A DNA stretch of 5,952 nt, from assembly GCA_004377135.1 (NCBI GenBank), contig SOHS01000140.1, forward strand, positions 1-5,952, read 5' to 3'. The first letter of the stretch is position 1, and each line of letters opens with the position of its first letter. The DNA comes from Dehalococcoidia bacterium. Lineage in GTDB: Bacteria; Chloroflexota; Dehalococcoidia; GIF9; AB-539-J10. The position numbers and the translations under genes are program-made. The notes beneath the pieces are model-generated. The model searched no databases, was not told the DNA's origin, and saw only the letters and a program-made list of their open reading frames with translations. Below, one piece after another: positions 1 through 5,626 of this stretch.

Positions 1-430
1 TTAAGTCCGACGGCACTGTGGTCGCCACGGGATATAACGGCTACGGGCAGTGTAATGTCGGCGACTGGATGGACATCACCCAGGTTGCCGCGGGCCTTGG
101 TCACACAGTAGGGCTTTCGTTCAACGGCAGCGTTGTCGCCACGGGCTTGAATAACGCCGAGCAGTGTGAGGTTGGCGACTGGTAGGGCTTAAGGGCGACC
201 CCACCATGGTCGCCGTAGGTTCGGAAACTGAGCTCGCCAAATTGAAGCACATCGAGACGGTGCCGTAGTATGCTCTCACCATCTCCAGCACCTCTCCAGG
301 TTCGGTAACCACCCCTAAGGAGAGAACTTTTACCTATGGTCCCAATGAGGAATACTTGATTATATGGCAATCGTGGTCCTGTGCCAAAGTCTTTGGGAAG
401 CTGAGAGGGGCTAGACAACAGGGGCGATAG
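1..430 (+). pseudogene. Decayed RCC1-repeat / InlB-like-repeat surface protein gene, 3' part
   Basis: Frame 3 reads from the window edge to TAG at 183-185. It encodes RCC1-type (beta-propeller) repeats, with motifs such as SDGTVVATG, GQCNVGDW and QVAAGLGHTVGL. The same protein resumes in frame 2 from about 182 (VGLKGDPTMVAVG, a third repeat). It meets TAG at 266-268, then continues as YALTISSTSPGSVTTP followed by TFTYGP, which matches the start of the divergent InlB B-repeat / Flg_new type domain. Recognisable sequence fades near 350; the frame then runs to TAG at 428-430 as unrelated residues. Intact relatives are usually large exported repeat proteins whose role is mostly unknown. One frameshift, one stop and loss of the repeat's end make a functional product unlikely. 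The 5' part lies outside the window. A truncated protein ending at 185 cannot be excluded. Confidence 0.72.
3..190 (+). repeat. Tandem 114-nt RCC1-coding repeat units, second unit shortened
   Basis: Equivalent words recur exactly 114 nt (38 codons) apart: gtcgccacggg at 21-31 and 135-145, cagtgt at 48-53 and 162-167, gcgactgg at 61-68 and 175-182. The next shared word, tagggctt, lies at 109-116 and 183-190, only 74 nt apart. The second unit is therefore 40 nt short, immediately after gcgactgg. This places the frame-breaking deletion at 182/183. Confidence 0.75.
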
Positions 431-468
431 ATGCTACTTTATTATAGACTAGAATAGGAGGTAGGAGA

Positions 469-837
469 ATGACTTATAAAAGGTACGATATGCTAACGGT
501 GTTGGTGTGGGTGGTTCTGGGTGCTGCGCTAATAGTCCTCGGCGTTTTTCTAAGGAGGCCTGACTTCGGCGAAGCAGTCTGGTGGGTGGTAATGGGTGTA
601 GGAATAGCGCTGGCGGTAGTAGGACTTGTCAGCATCGCCTTTAGTACGAAACAAACTATTGAACTGAGTTGTCCTTATTGTGGGGGGAAAATAGTACCAC
701 GCGTGAAATCAAGCACAAGCGAGCTATATCTTGCGACAGGAGAGGGGGAAGAGGAAGGGAAAGAGGAAGAAGAAGAAGGGGAAGGGAAAGAGAAGGAAGA
801 AGAAGAGGAAGAAAAGGCGGAAAGCCCAGAGGATTAA
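469..837 (+). CDS. Small two-helix membrane protein with CxxC knuckle and Glu/Lys-rich tail
   Basis: This gene encodes 122 residues that I do not recognise as a named family. Two hydrophobic helices lie at about residues 9-28 and 38-58, joined by a short loop (RRPDFGEA), so it is probably an inner-membrane protein. After the second helix comes CPYCGGK (68-74), which resembles the first half of a zinc ribbon. No second CxxC follows, so it could bind metal only with a partner or as a dimer, or it may be a relic. Residues 91-122 are a low-complexity Glu/Gly/Lys tail, probably disordered. The ATG start is supported by aggagg at 456-461, 7 nt upstream. A weak TAGACA at 412-417 and an AT-rich stretch near 440-448 could be promoter parts, but the spacing is poor. 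The gene stands alone, convergent with the polyamine genes. The function is unknown. Confidence 0.7.
   Translation: MTYKRYDMLTVLVWVVLGAALIVLGVFLRRPDFGEAVWWVVMGVGIALAVVGLVSIAFSTKQTIELSCPYCGGKIVPRVKSSTSELYLATGEGEEEGKEEEEEGEGKEKEEEEEEKAESPED
738..817 (+). repeat. 80-nt uninterrupted homopurine tract
   Basis: Every base from 738 to 817 on the + strand is A or G, flanked by C at 737 and C at 818. It is built of irregular gaa/gag/gga/aag triplets and encodes the acidic tail of the membrane protein. Mirror-like purine runs can form triplex (H-DNA) and are prone to slippage, so tail length may vary between strains. The triplex and slippage statements are general knowledge, not something the sequence proves. 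Confidence 0.9.
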
Positions 838-856
838 GGGGCACAGTTAGCGAAGA

Positions 857-874
857 CCTGATAACGACATCAGG
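857..874. repeat. Short inverted repeat between convergent genes, possible weak terminator
   Basis: cctgat (857-862) and atcagg (869-874) form a 6-bp stem with a 6-nt loop. The site lies in the 111-nt gap between the membrane-protein gene and the end of speE, where a bidirectional terminator would be expected. Neither strand has a T-run directly after the stem; the nearest on the + strand is tttt at 887-890. Intrinsic termination is therefore doubtful. I see nothing else in this gap. Confidence 0.3.
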
Positions 875-948
875 GTGAGCAGTTACTTTTCAGGTGGAAT
901 TAGTAAAAAGATTTTAGAGACGGCTGGGAAGTAATTTGTGCGGGCAAG

Positions 949-1872
949 TCAATAGGCCGAGATAGGTTGTTTGTCGGTGATGATTCCTTTGCTTGCAGCT
1001 AACTGTTGGCGAATGTGTTTGGGGATGGTAAACATAGCTTGTTGGGTGAGGCCATCGTAGGATTTTAGCTCCTTTGATATTCTTGCTGAGATTCTGGTGT
1101 CAATTTCCTCGGGAGTCAATTCAGAGGGGTCAAGGCTTTGAGAAGCCGCGACAAAGCCCCATAAGCCCAGAAAGGAAGGTACATGGACCTGGTAGGGGCG
1201 GGCTATCGGGAAGACGTTTCTCAAGGTATTGGCAATGGCGGTGAAATTATCCAGGTTCCTCCATTCAGCAGGTTCAGCCTGCACTGACATAATGCCATCA
1301 GGCCCCAGTTTTTGTTTGACTATTTGGTAGAATTCCTGGGTGTATAGCAAGCGTGCCGGCCCTTGCTCTAAAGGGTCAGCCAGGTCAATAATGATGACAT
1401 CGAATTTGTCGCTACTTTCATCCAGGTATTTTCTGGCGTCGACGAAATGAAGCTCTGCCCTGGGGTCATCGAAGGCATTCTGGTGCCAGGAGGGCAAGAA
1501 GCGGCGACAAAGGCTTACAACCTCTTCATCAATATCCACCATGACAGCCCTTTTTACCGTCTTATGCGCCAAGACTTCCCTTAAGGTGGCACCCTCACCT
1601 CCCCCAGCAATGAATACCCTTTCTGGCTGGGGATGGGTAAGCATAGCTGGATGTACCAGTGTTTCATGGTAAATAAACTCGTCCGCCTCGCTGGATTGAA
1701 TCTTGCCATCGAGGATGAGACAGACACCGAAGCTGCCCGTGCTGACAATATCTATGGACTGAAACTTGCTTCGCCCCGAATATATCCTCTCCTTAATGCT
1801 ATGCAGCATAGTAAGGTCAGGACTTATATAGTCAGAGAACCATTTATGTTTATCAGGGTCGCTATCTTTCAT
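949..1872 (-). CDS. speE: Polyamine aminopropyltransferase (spermidine synthase family)
   Basis: This cytosolic enzyme transfers the aminopropyl group of decarboxylated AdoMet to an amine acceptor, making spermidine or a related polyamine. Numbered from the ATG, the short N-terminal beta domain contains LDGKIQSSEADEFIYHE (about 54-70). The Rossmann domain follows, with GGGEG at 90-94 (dcAdoMet binding), VDID near 112-115, DAR at 145-147, and the catalytic loop DLADP at 163-167, then GPARLLYT. The GPARLLYT segment, the WHQ..FDDPRAE stretch and the C-terminal AMFTIPK segment resemble Thermus SpeE, which acts on agmatine. The LADP loop also recalls plant thermospermine synthase. Both comparisons are from memory, so the acceptor is uncertain. 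I chose ATG at 1872 (307 aa) because its ATGA overlaps the speD TGA, typical of coupled translation. An in-frame GTG at 1881 would add three residues. It is paired with speD, which supplies its co-substrate. Confidence 0.93.
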   Translation of the reverse strand: MKDSDPDKHKWFSDYISPDLTMLHSIKERIYSGRSKFQSIDIVSTGSFGVCLILDGKIQSSEADEFIYHETLVHPAMLTHPQPERVFIAGGGEGATLREVLAHKTVKRAVMVDIDEEVVSLCRRFLPSWHQNAFDDPRAELHFVDARKYLDESSDKFDVIIIDLADPLEQGPARLLYTQEFYQIVKQKLGPDGIMSVQAEPAEWRNLDNFTAIANTLRNVFPIARPYQVHVPSFLGLWGFVAASQSLDPSELTPEEIDTRISARISKELKSYDGLTQQAMFTIPKHIRQQLAASKGIITDKQPISAY

Positions 1873-2243
1873 TTTGCACACCCGACTTGGCTATCCTCCA
1901 TAATCCCCCTGCGCAGCTCGATCAAGGAGTGATTCTTAGCCTCCAGCTTCTCTGTTATCCACCTGGCAGCCTTTTCCGGGTCTACATCGTTCCCACAAGT
2001 GAAAACGTCTACGGCAGCGTACCTGTATTCCGGCCAGGTATGAATGGCAATATGTGACTCAGCGATATTGACCACTCCGCTCACTCCGGAAGGGGAGAAA
2101 TGATAAAAGGACTCGCCTACTACGGTAGCGCCACTTTGAATGGCAGCTTCGTTAAGACAACCTTTGAGAAAACTTAAGTCATCCAGCACCTCCTCATTGC
2201 ATATTTTTAGTTCTAGCAGCAGATGTCTTCCCAATGCGTTCAA
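1869..2243 (-). CDS. speD: S-adenosylmethionine decarboxylase proenzyme, pyruvoyl type
   Basis: It decarboxylates S-adenosylmethionine to supply the aminopropyl donor for SpeE. The 124-residue product is a short prokaryotic (class 1B, T. maritima/Bacillus-like) proenzyme. It cleaves itself before Ser63, within AESHIAIHTWPEY, giving beta and alpha chains; Ser63 becomes the pyruvoyl cofactor. His68 and Cys83 (VFTCG) match the processing and catalytic residues of the T. maritima enzyme, even in numbering. The N-terminus NALGRHLLLEL aligns with the family start only if translation begins at TTG (2243-2241). No in-frame ATG is available, and a strong ribosome binding site sits 8 nt upstream. It is the first gene of a leftward operon; its TGA overlaps the likely speE ATG by the ATGA quartet. 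The tail after residue 113 is slightly shorter than in T. maritima. Confidence 0.95.
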   Translation of the reverse strand: MNALGRHLLLELKICNEEVLDDLSFLKGCLNEAAIQSGATVVGESFYHFSPSGVSGVVNIAESHIAIHTWPEYRYAAVDVFTCGNDVDPEKAARWITEKLEAKNHSLIELRRGIMEDSQVGCAK

Positions 2244-2251
2244 ATCATCTT

Positions 2252-2260
2252 CCCTCCTTT
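2252..2260 (-). promoter_or_regulatory. Strong Shine-Dalgarno that sets the TTG start of speD
   Basis: On the - strand the site reads aaaggaggg, almost a perfect anti-16S match, ending 8 nt before TTG (2243-2241). An ATG at 2248-2246 lies only 3 nt from it and opens just ATG-ATT-TGA (2248-2240), whose stop overlaps the TTG. This supports TTG as the true speD start. Confidence 0.75.
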
Positions 2261-2373
2261 AGAATTCTAGATTTGTGATAGAGCTTTTTGGGCAACAGGG
2301 CAAATTTTATACAATGTCAATCCTTTTAGCAATACTCCAATAGTTTCTGCTAAAATAAACGAAGGCCCGAACT
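2261..2373. promoter_or_regulatory. Divergent promoter region between speD and the DUF2007 gene
   Basis: This AT-rich gap separates two divergent transcription units, so it should hold at least two promoters. Rightward, TTGGGC (2288-2293), a 16-nt spacer and TACAAT (2310-2315) make a plausible but imperfect sigma-70 pair. Leftward, TATAAA (2311-2306) is a good -10 candidate without a good -35. A perfect TTGACA (2320-2315) on the - strand lies too close to it and has no -10 at 16-18 nt. The opposing candidates overlap, so expression of the two units could be mutually exclusive. I see no riboswitch or T-box fold. Confidence 0.4.
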
Positions 2374-2628
2374 ATGTCTGCAAGGGAACGATTGGTTACT
2401 GTGTGCACTGCCAGATACATGGAGGCGCAAATAATCAAGGGACGGCTGGAGAGCGAAGGTATACCAGTTCTCCTGAGCTACGAGAGTGCTGGTCTGATTT
2501 ACGGGATTACAATTGATGGGTTAGGTGAGGTGAAAGTAATGGTGCCTAAGCATCTGGCAGAGGAAGCCAAGGGAATTTTAGCAGCAGGTGAATTTACCGA
2601 GGGTGGAGAAGTAGGAGGTAAGAGTTAA
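2374..2628 (+). CDS. DUF2007 family small protein
   Basis: This 84-residue soluble protein matches the DUF2007 (putative signal-transducing) fold family. It opens with a beta strand (RLVTVCTA), then a helix that begins with small polar residues (ARYMEAQIIKGRLESEGIPV), a middle region LSYESAG and a second half GEVKVMVPKHLAEEAKGIL. That order of an aminotransferase-like helix, LESEGI, then VxVP followed by A..IL is characteristic of the family. It resembles a ferredoxin-like or ACT-like regulatory unit, but no ligand or catalytic residue is evident and the biochemical role is unknown. The last dozen residues are Gly/Glu-rich. The ATG has only a weak gaagg (2361-2365) upstream. It is the first gene of the rightward unit and lies 39 nt before lysS, so co-transcription is likely. 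Whether it relates to translation is not shown. Confidence 0.82.
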   Translation: MSARERLVTVCTARYMEAQIIKGRLESEGIPVLLSYESAGLIYGITIDGLGEVKVMVPKHLAEEAKGILAAGEFTEGGEVGGKS

Positions 2629-2667
2629 TTTTGCGGTTTCAGTGGTATTTTTAGCCTTTAACTTCTG

Positions 2668-4140
2668 ATGACTTCAAGATTAGAACGCATAACTGAACAG
2701 CGGCTGGATAGCCTGAGCAGGATTCGGGCTCGCGGCATAGACCCTTATCCCCATTCCTATCGCCCCAGCCATAATATTCGAGAGGCGATAACTCTTTTTG
2801 AGCAGCAAGGGGAGGGCTCTCCAGACATATCGCTGGCCGGCCGCATTATGTCCAAGCGTTCTATGGGTAAGATGTCCTTTCTTGATATTCGCGATAGCTC
2901 GGGAAGGATACAGCTTTCTTTGCGCTATGACCTTCTGGGCCGGGAGAGGTACGAATTTCTTCAGGATATTGATATTGGCGACATTATCGGGGCAAAAGGA
3001 AAGCTCTTCAGGACAAGAGCCGGAGAGCTCACTCTGGAGGTATCCGATTTCGCCATGCTCTGTAAATCACTTCGCCCGCTGCCAGAGAAATGGCATGGGC
3101 TGGCTGACGTAGAAAAACGCTATCGGCAGAGATATCTCGACCTCATTTCCAACGAGGAGAGTAAAAGCATTTTTTCTTTGCGCAGCAAGATTATCACTGC
3201 CATAAGAAGTTTTCTCGATAAGCAGGGTTATATGGAGGTAGAAACACCTGTGCTTCAGCCCCATGCCGGCGGAGCACTGGCACGCCCCTTTGTCACCCAC
3301 CATCATGCCCTCGATGAAGACCTCTATCTGCGAATTGCCCTGGAGCTCCACCTCAAGAGACTAGTGGTAGGCGGCTTTGATAAAGTTTACGAGATGGGGC
3401 GCGTCTTTCGCAATGAAGGTATTTCTGTCAAGCATAATCCAGAGTTCACTTTACTTGAGTGCTATCAAGCTTACAGCGATTACAATGACGTGATGATATT
3501 GGTTGAGGAAGTGCTTGCTCATATAGCTAAGGAGGTTCTGGAAAACACAAAACTTACTTGTAATGGTGAAACCATTGATCTTAGTATTCCATGGCAAAGA
3601 CTCCACCTGCGTGAGGCAATAAAAAATTATTGTGGCATTGATTTTGAAGATTACCCGGATGCTGCTTCCCTTGGGTCACGGATGGCAGAGATGGGAATGG
3701 AAATCGACCCCAGTAAGGGGCGGGGTAGATTGATAGATGAATTACTTTCCACTTTTGTTGAACCAAAGCTTATTCAGCCAACTTTCCTTCTGGATTACCC
3801 TTTGGAGATGTCACCACTGGCCAAGAAAAAGCGAGGTAATAACAGACTCGTAGAGAGATTTGAGGGATTTGTTGGTGGTAGGGAGATTGCCAATGCCTTC
3901 ACCGAGCTTAATGACCCCGTGGAACAAAGGGACAGGTTTCAGCAGCAACTGAGGGAACAAACTGCCGATGAGGAAATGGAAATCGCCGATGAAGATTTTC
4001 TTGAGGCTCTGGAGTATGGGATGCCACCCACAGGTGGTCTGGGTATGGGCATTGACCGCCTGGTGATGCTGTTTGCAAATCAACAATCTATTCGAGAAGT
4101 TATACTTTTCCCCCAGCTGAAGACAAAGCCCGAGCCCTGA
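2668..4140 (+). CDS. lysS: Lysyl-tRNA synthetase, class II
   Basis: It charges tRNA-Lys with lysine using ATP, in the cytosol. The 490-residue length is normal for bacterial LysRS. The N-terminal OB-fold anticodon-binding domain spans about residues 55-135 (SLAGRIMSKRSMGKMSFLDIR). The class II catalytic core follows: motif 1 around 185-205 (YMEVETPVLQPHAGGALARPF), the lysine/ATP region LRIALELHLKRL at 221-232, motif 2 FRNEGISVKHNPEFTLLE at 247-264, and motif 3 GGLGMGIDRLVMLF at 456-469. MSPLAKKKRGN (381-391) and GGREIANAFTELNDP (403-417) are also typical. No key residue is missing. ATG is the only sensible start, because an in-frame TAA lies at 2659-2661, yet there is no clear Shine-Dalgarno. 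Initiation may be leaderless or coupled to the gene upstream. serS follows after 18 nt. Confidence 0.98.
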   Translation: MTSRLERITEQRLDSLSRIRARGIDPYPHSYRPSHNIREAITLFEQQGEGSPDISLAGRIMSKRSMGKMSFLDIRDSSGRIQLSLRYDLLGRERYEFLQDIDIGDIIGAKGKLFRTRAGELTLEVSDFAMLCKSLRPLPEKWHGLADVEKRYRQRYLDLISNEESKSIFSLRSKIITAIRSFLDKQGYMEVETPVLQPHAGGALARPFVTHHHALDEDLYLRIALELHLKRLVVGGFDKVYEMGRVFRNEGISVKHNPEFTLLECYQAYSDYNDVMILVEEVLAHIAKEVLENTKLTCNGETIDLSIPWQRLHLREAIKNYCGIDFEDYPDAASLGSRMAEMGMEIDPSKGRGRLIDELLSTFVEPKLIQPTFLLDYPLEMSPLAKKKRGNNRLVERFEGFVGGREIANAFTELNDPVEQRDRFQQQLREQTADEEMEIADEDFLEALEYGMPPTGGLGMGIDRLVMLFANQQSIREVILFPQLKTKPEP

Positions 4141-4158
4141 GCGAAAAGAAAGTAACCA

Positions 4159-5409
4159 ATGATTGATATTAAACTTATTCGTGAAAACCCCGAACTTGTT
4201 CGCCAGGCTCTGGAGAAGAGAGGCGACACCTTTGCTTTGGATAGCATACTTGAGATTGACGGGCATTATCGCAACTTGCTTCGTCATACCGAAGAACTCC
4301 GTGCCAAACATAACGAGACAAGCAAGCAACTGGGCAAAAGCAAGGAAAAACCACCACAGCTTATCGCCCAGATGCGTCAATTGGGAGAGCAGGTATCTTC
4401 CTTACAGCAGCAGACCAAGGAATCTAAGGCCGACCTTGATTCCATGCTACTGGAGTTACCCAACATCCCCCACCCCAGCGTGCCCTTAGGGACAGGTGAG
4501 GGTGATAATGTGATAGTGCGTACCTGGGGCAAGCCAACGAAATTTGCCTTCAAGCCCTTGCCTCACTGGGAGCTGGGAGAAAAGCTGGACATCATAGATT
4601 TCCAGCAGGGTGTGAAGCTGTCAGGGACCAGGTTTTATGTTCTCAAAGGGTTAGGGGCACATCTGCAACGGGCGCTTATCTCATTCATGCTCGATGTCCA
4701 TGTAAGCGAGCATGGCTACAAAGAAATCTATCCTCCCTTTATGGTGAAGCGAGAGTGTATGATCGGCTCGGGAAATTTACCCAAGTTCGGTGATAACTTG
4801 TATCACGACCAGGAAGACGACTTCTGGTTTATACCAACGGCGGAGGTACCGTTAACCAACCTGCACCGTGATGAAATATTGGGTGCCGATAATTTGCCTC
4901 TTCGTTATGTTGCCTATACTCCTTGTTTCCGTCGAGAGAAGATGGCTGCCGGCACGGATACCAGGGGCATAAAGCGAGGGCACCAGTTTGATAAGGTGGA
5001 GCTCTACAAGTTTACCGACCCTGATAGTTCTGACGAAGAGTTGGAGAAACTGGTAGCCGATGCCGAGGATATATGCCGGAAGCTGGGCATAGCTCACCGC
5101 GTGGTGCAATTATGTACAGGAGACCTCGGTTTTGCTGCCTGCAAAACATATGATATCGAGATGTGGGCTCCGGGCTGTGCTGAATGGCTCGAGGTCAGCT
5201 CTTGCAGCAATTGCGGTGACTTCCAGGCGAGGCGGGCGAATATCCGTTATCGCCCTGAGGCCGGTGCCAAACCACAGCTTGTTCACACGATTAATGGCTC
5301 GGGACTGGCTCTACCACGAGTCCTTATCGCTGTGCTGGAAAACTATCAGCAGGCTGATGGCACAGTGTTAATTCCCGAAGTATTAGAGCCTTATCTGAAA
5401 GTAAAATAA
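4159..5409 (+). CDS. serS: Seryl-tRNA synthetase, class II
   Basis: It charges tRNA-Ser, and tRNA-Sec where present, with serine. The 416 residues are slightly fewer than the usual 420-430. The N-terminus MIDIKLIRENPELVRQAL and residues about 35-97 form the long antiparallel coiled-coil arm that grips the tRNA-Ser extra arm. PNIPHPSVPLG (101-111) links to the catalytic domain. That domain shows TAEVPLT (227-233, serine binding), motif 2 at 255-282 (CFRREKMAAGTDTRG, then HQFDKVEL), LEVSSCSNCGDFQARR (344-359) and motif 3 NGSGLALPRVLIAVLENYQ (379-397). Motif 2 has REKMAAGTDT where E. coli-type enzymes have EAGSAGRDT; I believe this variant occurs in other lineages, but that is from memory. The ATG has only a poor purine-rich site (gaaaagaaag) upstream, 18 nt after the lysS stop, so read-through from lysS is likely. 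Confidence 0.98.
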   Translation: MIDIKLIRENPELVRQALEKRGDTFALDSILEIDGHYRNLLRHTEELRAKHNETSKQLGKSKEKPPQLIAQMRQLGEQVSSLQQQTKESKADLDSMLLELPNIPHPSVPLGTGEGDNVIVRTWGKPTKFAFKPLPHWELGEKLDIIDFQQGVKLSGTRFYVLKGLGAHLQRALISFMLDVHVSEHGYKEIYPPFMVKRECMIGSGNLPKFGDNLYHDQEDDFWFIPTAEVPLTNLHRDEILGADNLPLRYVAYTPCFRREKMAAGTDTRGIKRGHQFDKVELYKFTDPDSSDEELEKLVADAEDICRKLGIAHRVVQLCTGDLGFAACKTYDIEMWAPGCAEWLEVSSCSNCGDFQARRANIRYRPEAGAKPQLVHTINGSGLALPRVLIAVLENYQQADGTVLIPEVLEPYLKVK

Positions 5410-5411
5410 AC

Positions 5412-5463
5412 GCCGTGTACGGCCGGTGCCTTATAGACTGTTACCCTCAACAAACCAGAGGGT
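5412..5463 (+). terminator. Two weak hairpins after serS, possible transcription end
   Basis: Directly after the serS TAA, gccg (5412-5415) pairs with cggc (5420-5423) around tgta. Further on, accctc (5443-5448) pairs with gagggt (5458-5463) around a 9-nt loop. Neither stem is followed by a T-run, so this is not a standard intrinsic terminator. Rho-dependent ending or read-through is equally possible. Confidence 0.3.
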
Positions 5464-5473
5464 GTTTGAGAAT

Positions 5474-5524
5474 GTAGTGCGAGGCTTTAGCCTCGTGCTG
5501 CACGACCCTGAAGGGTCGCACTAC
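5474..5524. repeat. 51-bp dyad-symmetric double-hairpin element (REP/MITE-like)
   Basis: The whole element is symmetric about base 5499. Outer arms gtagtgcga (5474-5482) and tcgcactac (5516-5524) are perfect complements. Inside are two compact hairpins: cgaggct/agcctcg (5480-5486 with 5489-5495, loop tt) and cgaccct/agggtcg (5503-5509 with 5512-5518, loop ga). The centre cgtgc-t-gcacg (5494-5504) is itself palindromic. The element can fold as one long hairpin or as two hairpins on a short stem. Such compact elements in gaps are often dispersed genomic repeats, some mobilised by IS200/IS605-type or REP-associated transposases. No transposase is in the window. It could also stabilise or attenuate the serS transcript. 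Confidence 0.8.
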
Positions 5525-5626
5525 GAAAGTTTGGAGGTGAAGAATCTTTCCGATAGTCAGGCCAGAATCGAAATCAAAGCTAGAGCAAAATTAAATAACC
5601 TATGAACTATAGCTGGAGGTGACACC

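Noticed and set aside
101..418. A 105-codon open frame on the - strand across the RCC1/InlB remnant
   Set aside because: The opposite strand carries recognisable RCC1 and InlB-type repeats. The antisense translation resembles no family I know and has no convincing start site, so it is a shadow.
656..878. Leu/Pro-rich (- strand) and Arg/Gly-rich (+ strand, shifted) frames over the purine tract
   Set aside because: Their bias is the automatic result of reading the homopurine run in other frames. The frame starting at 469 has the better start signal and two coherent membrane helices.
1633..1932. A 99-codon + strand frame across the speE/speD junction
   Set aside because: It is antisense to two genes with clear catalytic motifs and has no family resemblance.
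2315..2320. Perfect TTGACA (- strand) as the speD -35 box
   Set aside because: At 16-18 nt downstream there is only a gttgcc/tgttgc sequence, with no resemblance to a -10 box.
2629..2667. A T-box or lysine riboswitch upstream of lysS
   Set aside because: Only 39 nt separate the genes, far too short for either structure, and no T-box consensus is visible.
3811..4380. A 189-codon - strand frame across the lysS/serS junction
   Set aside because: It lies opposite conserved lysS motif 3 and the serS N-terminus. Its length reflects the absence of stops opposite conserved coding sequence, not a gene.
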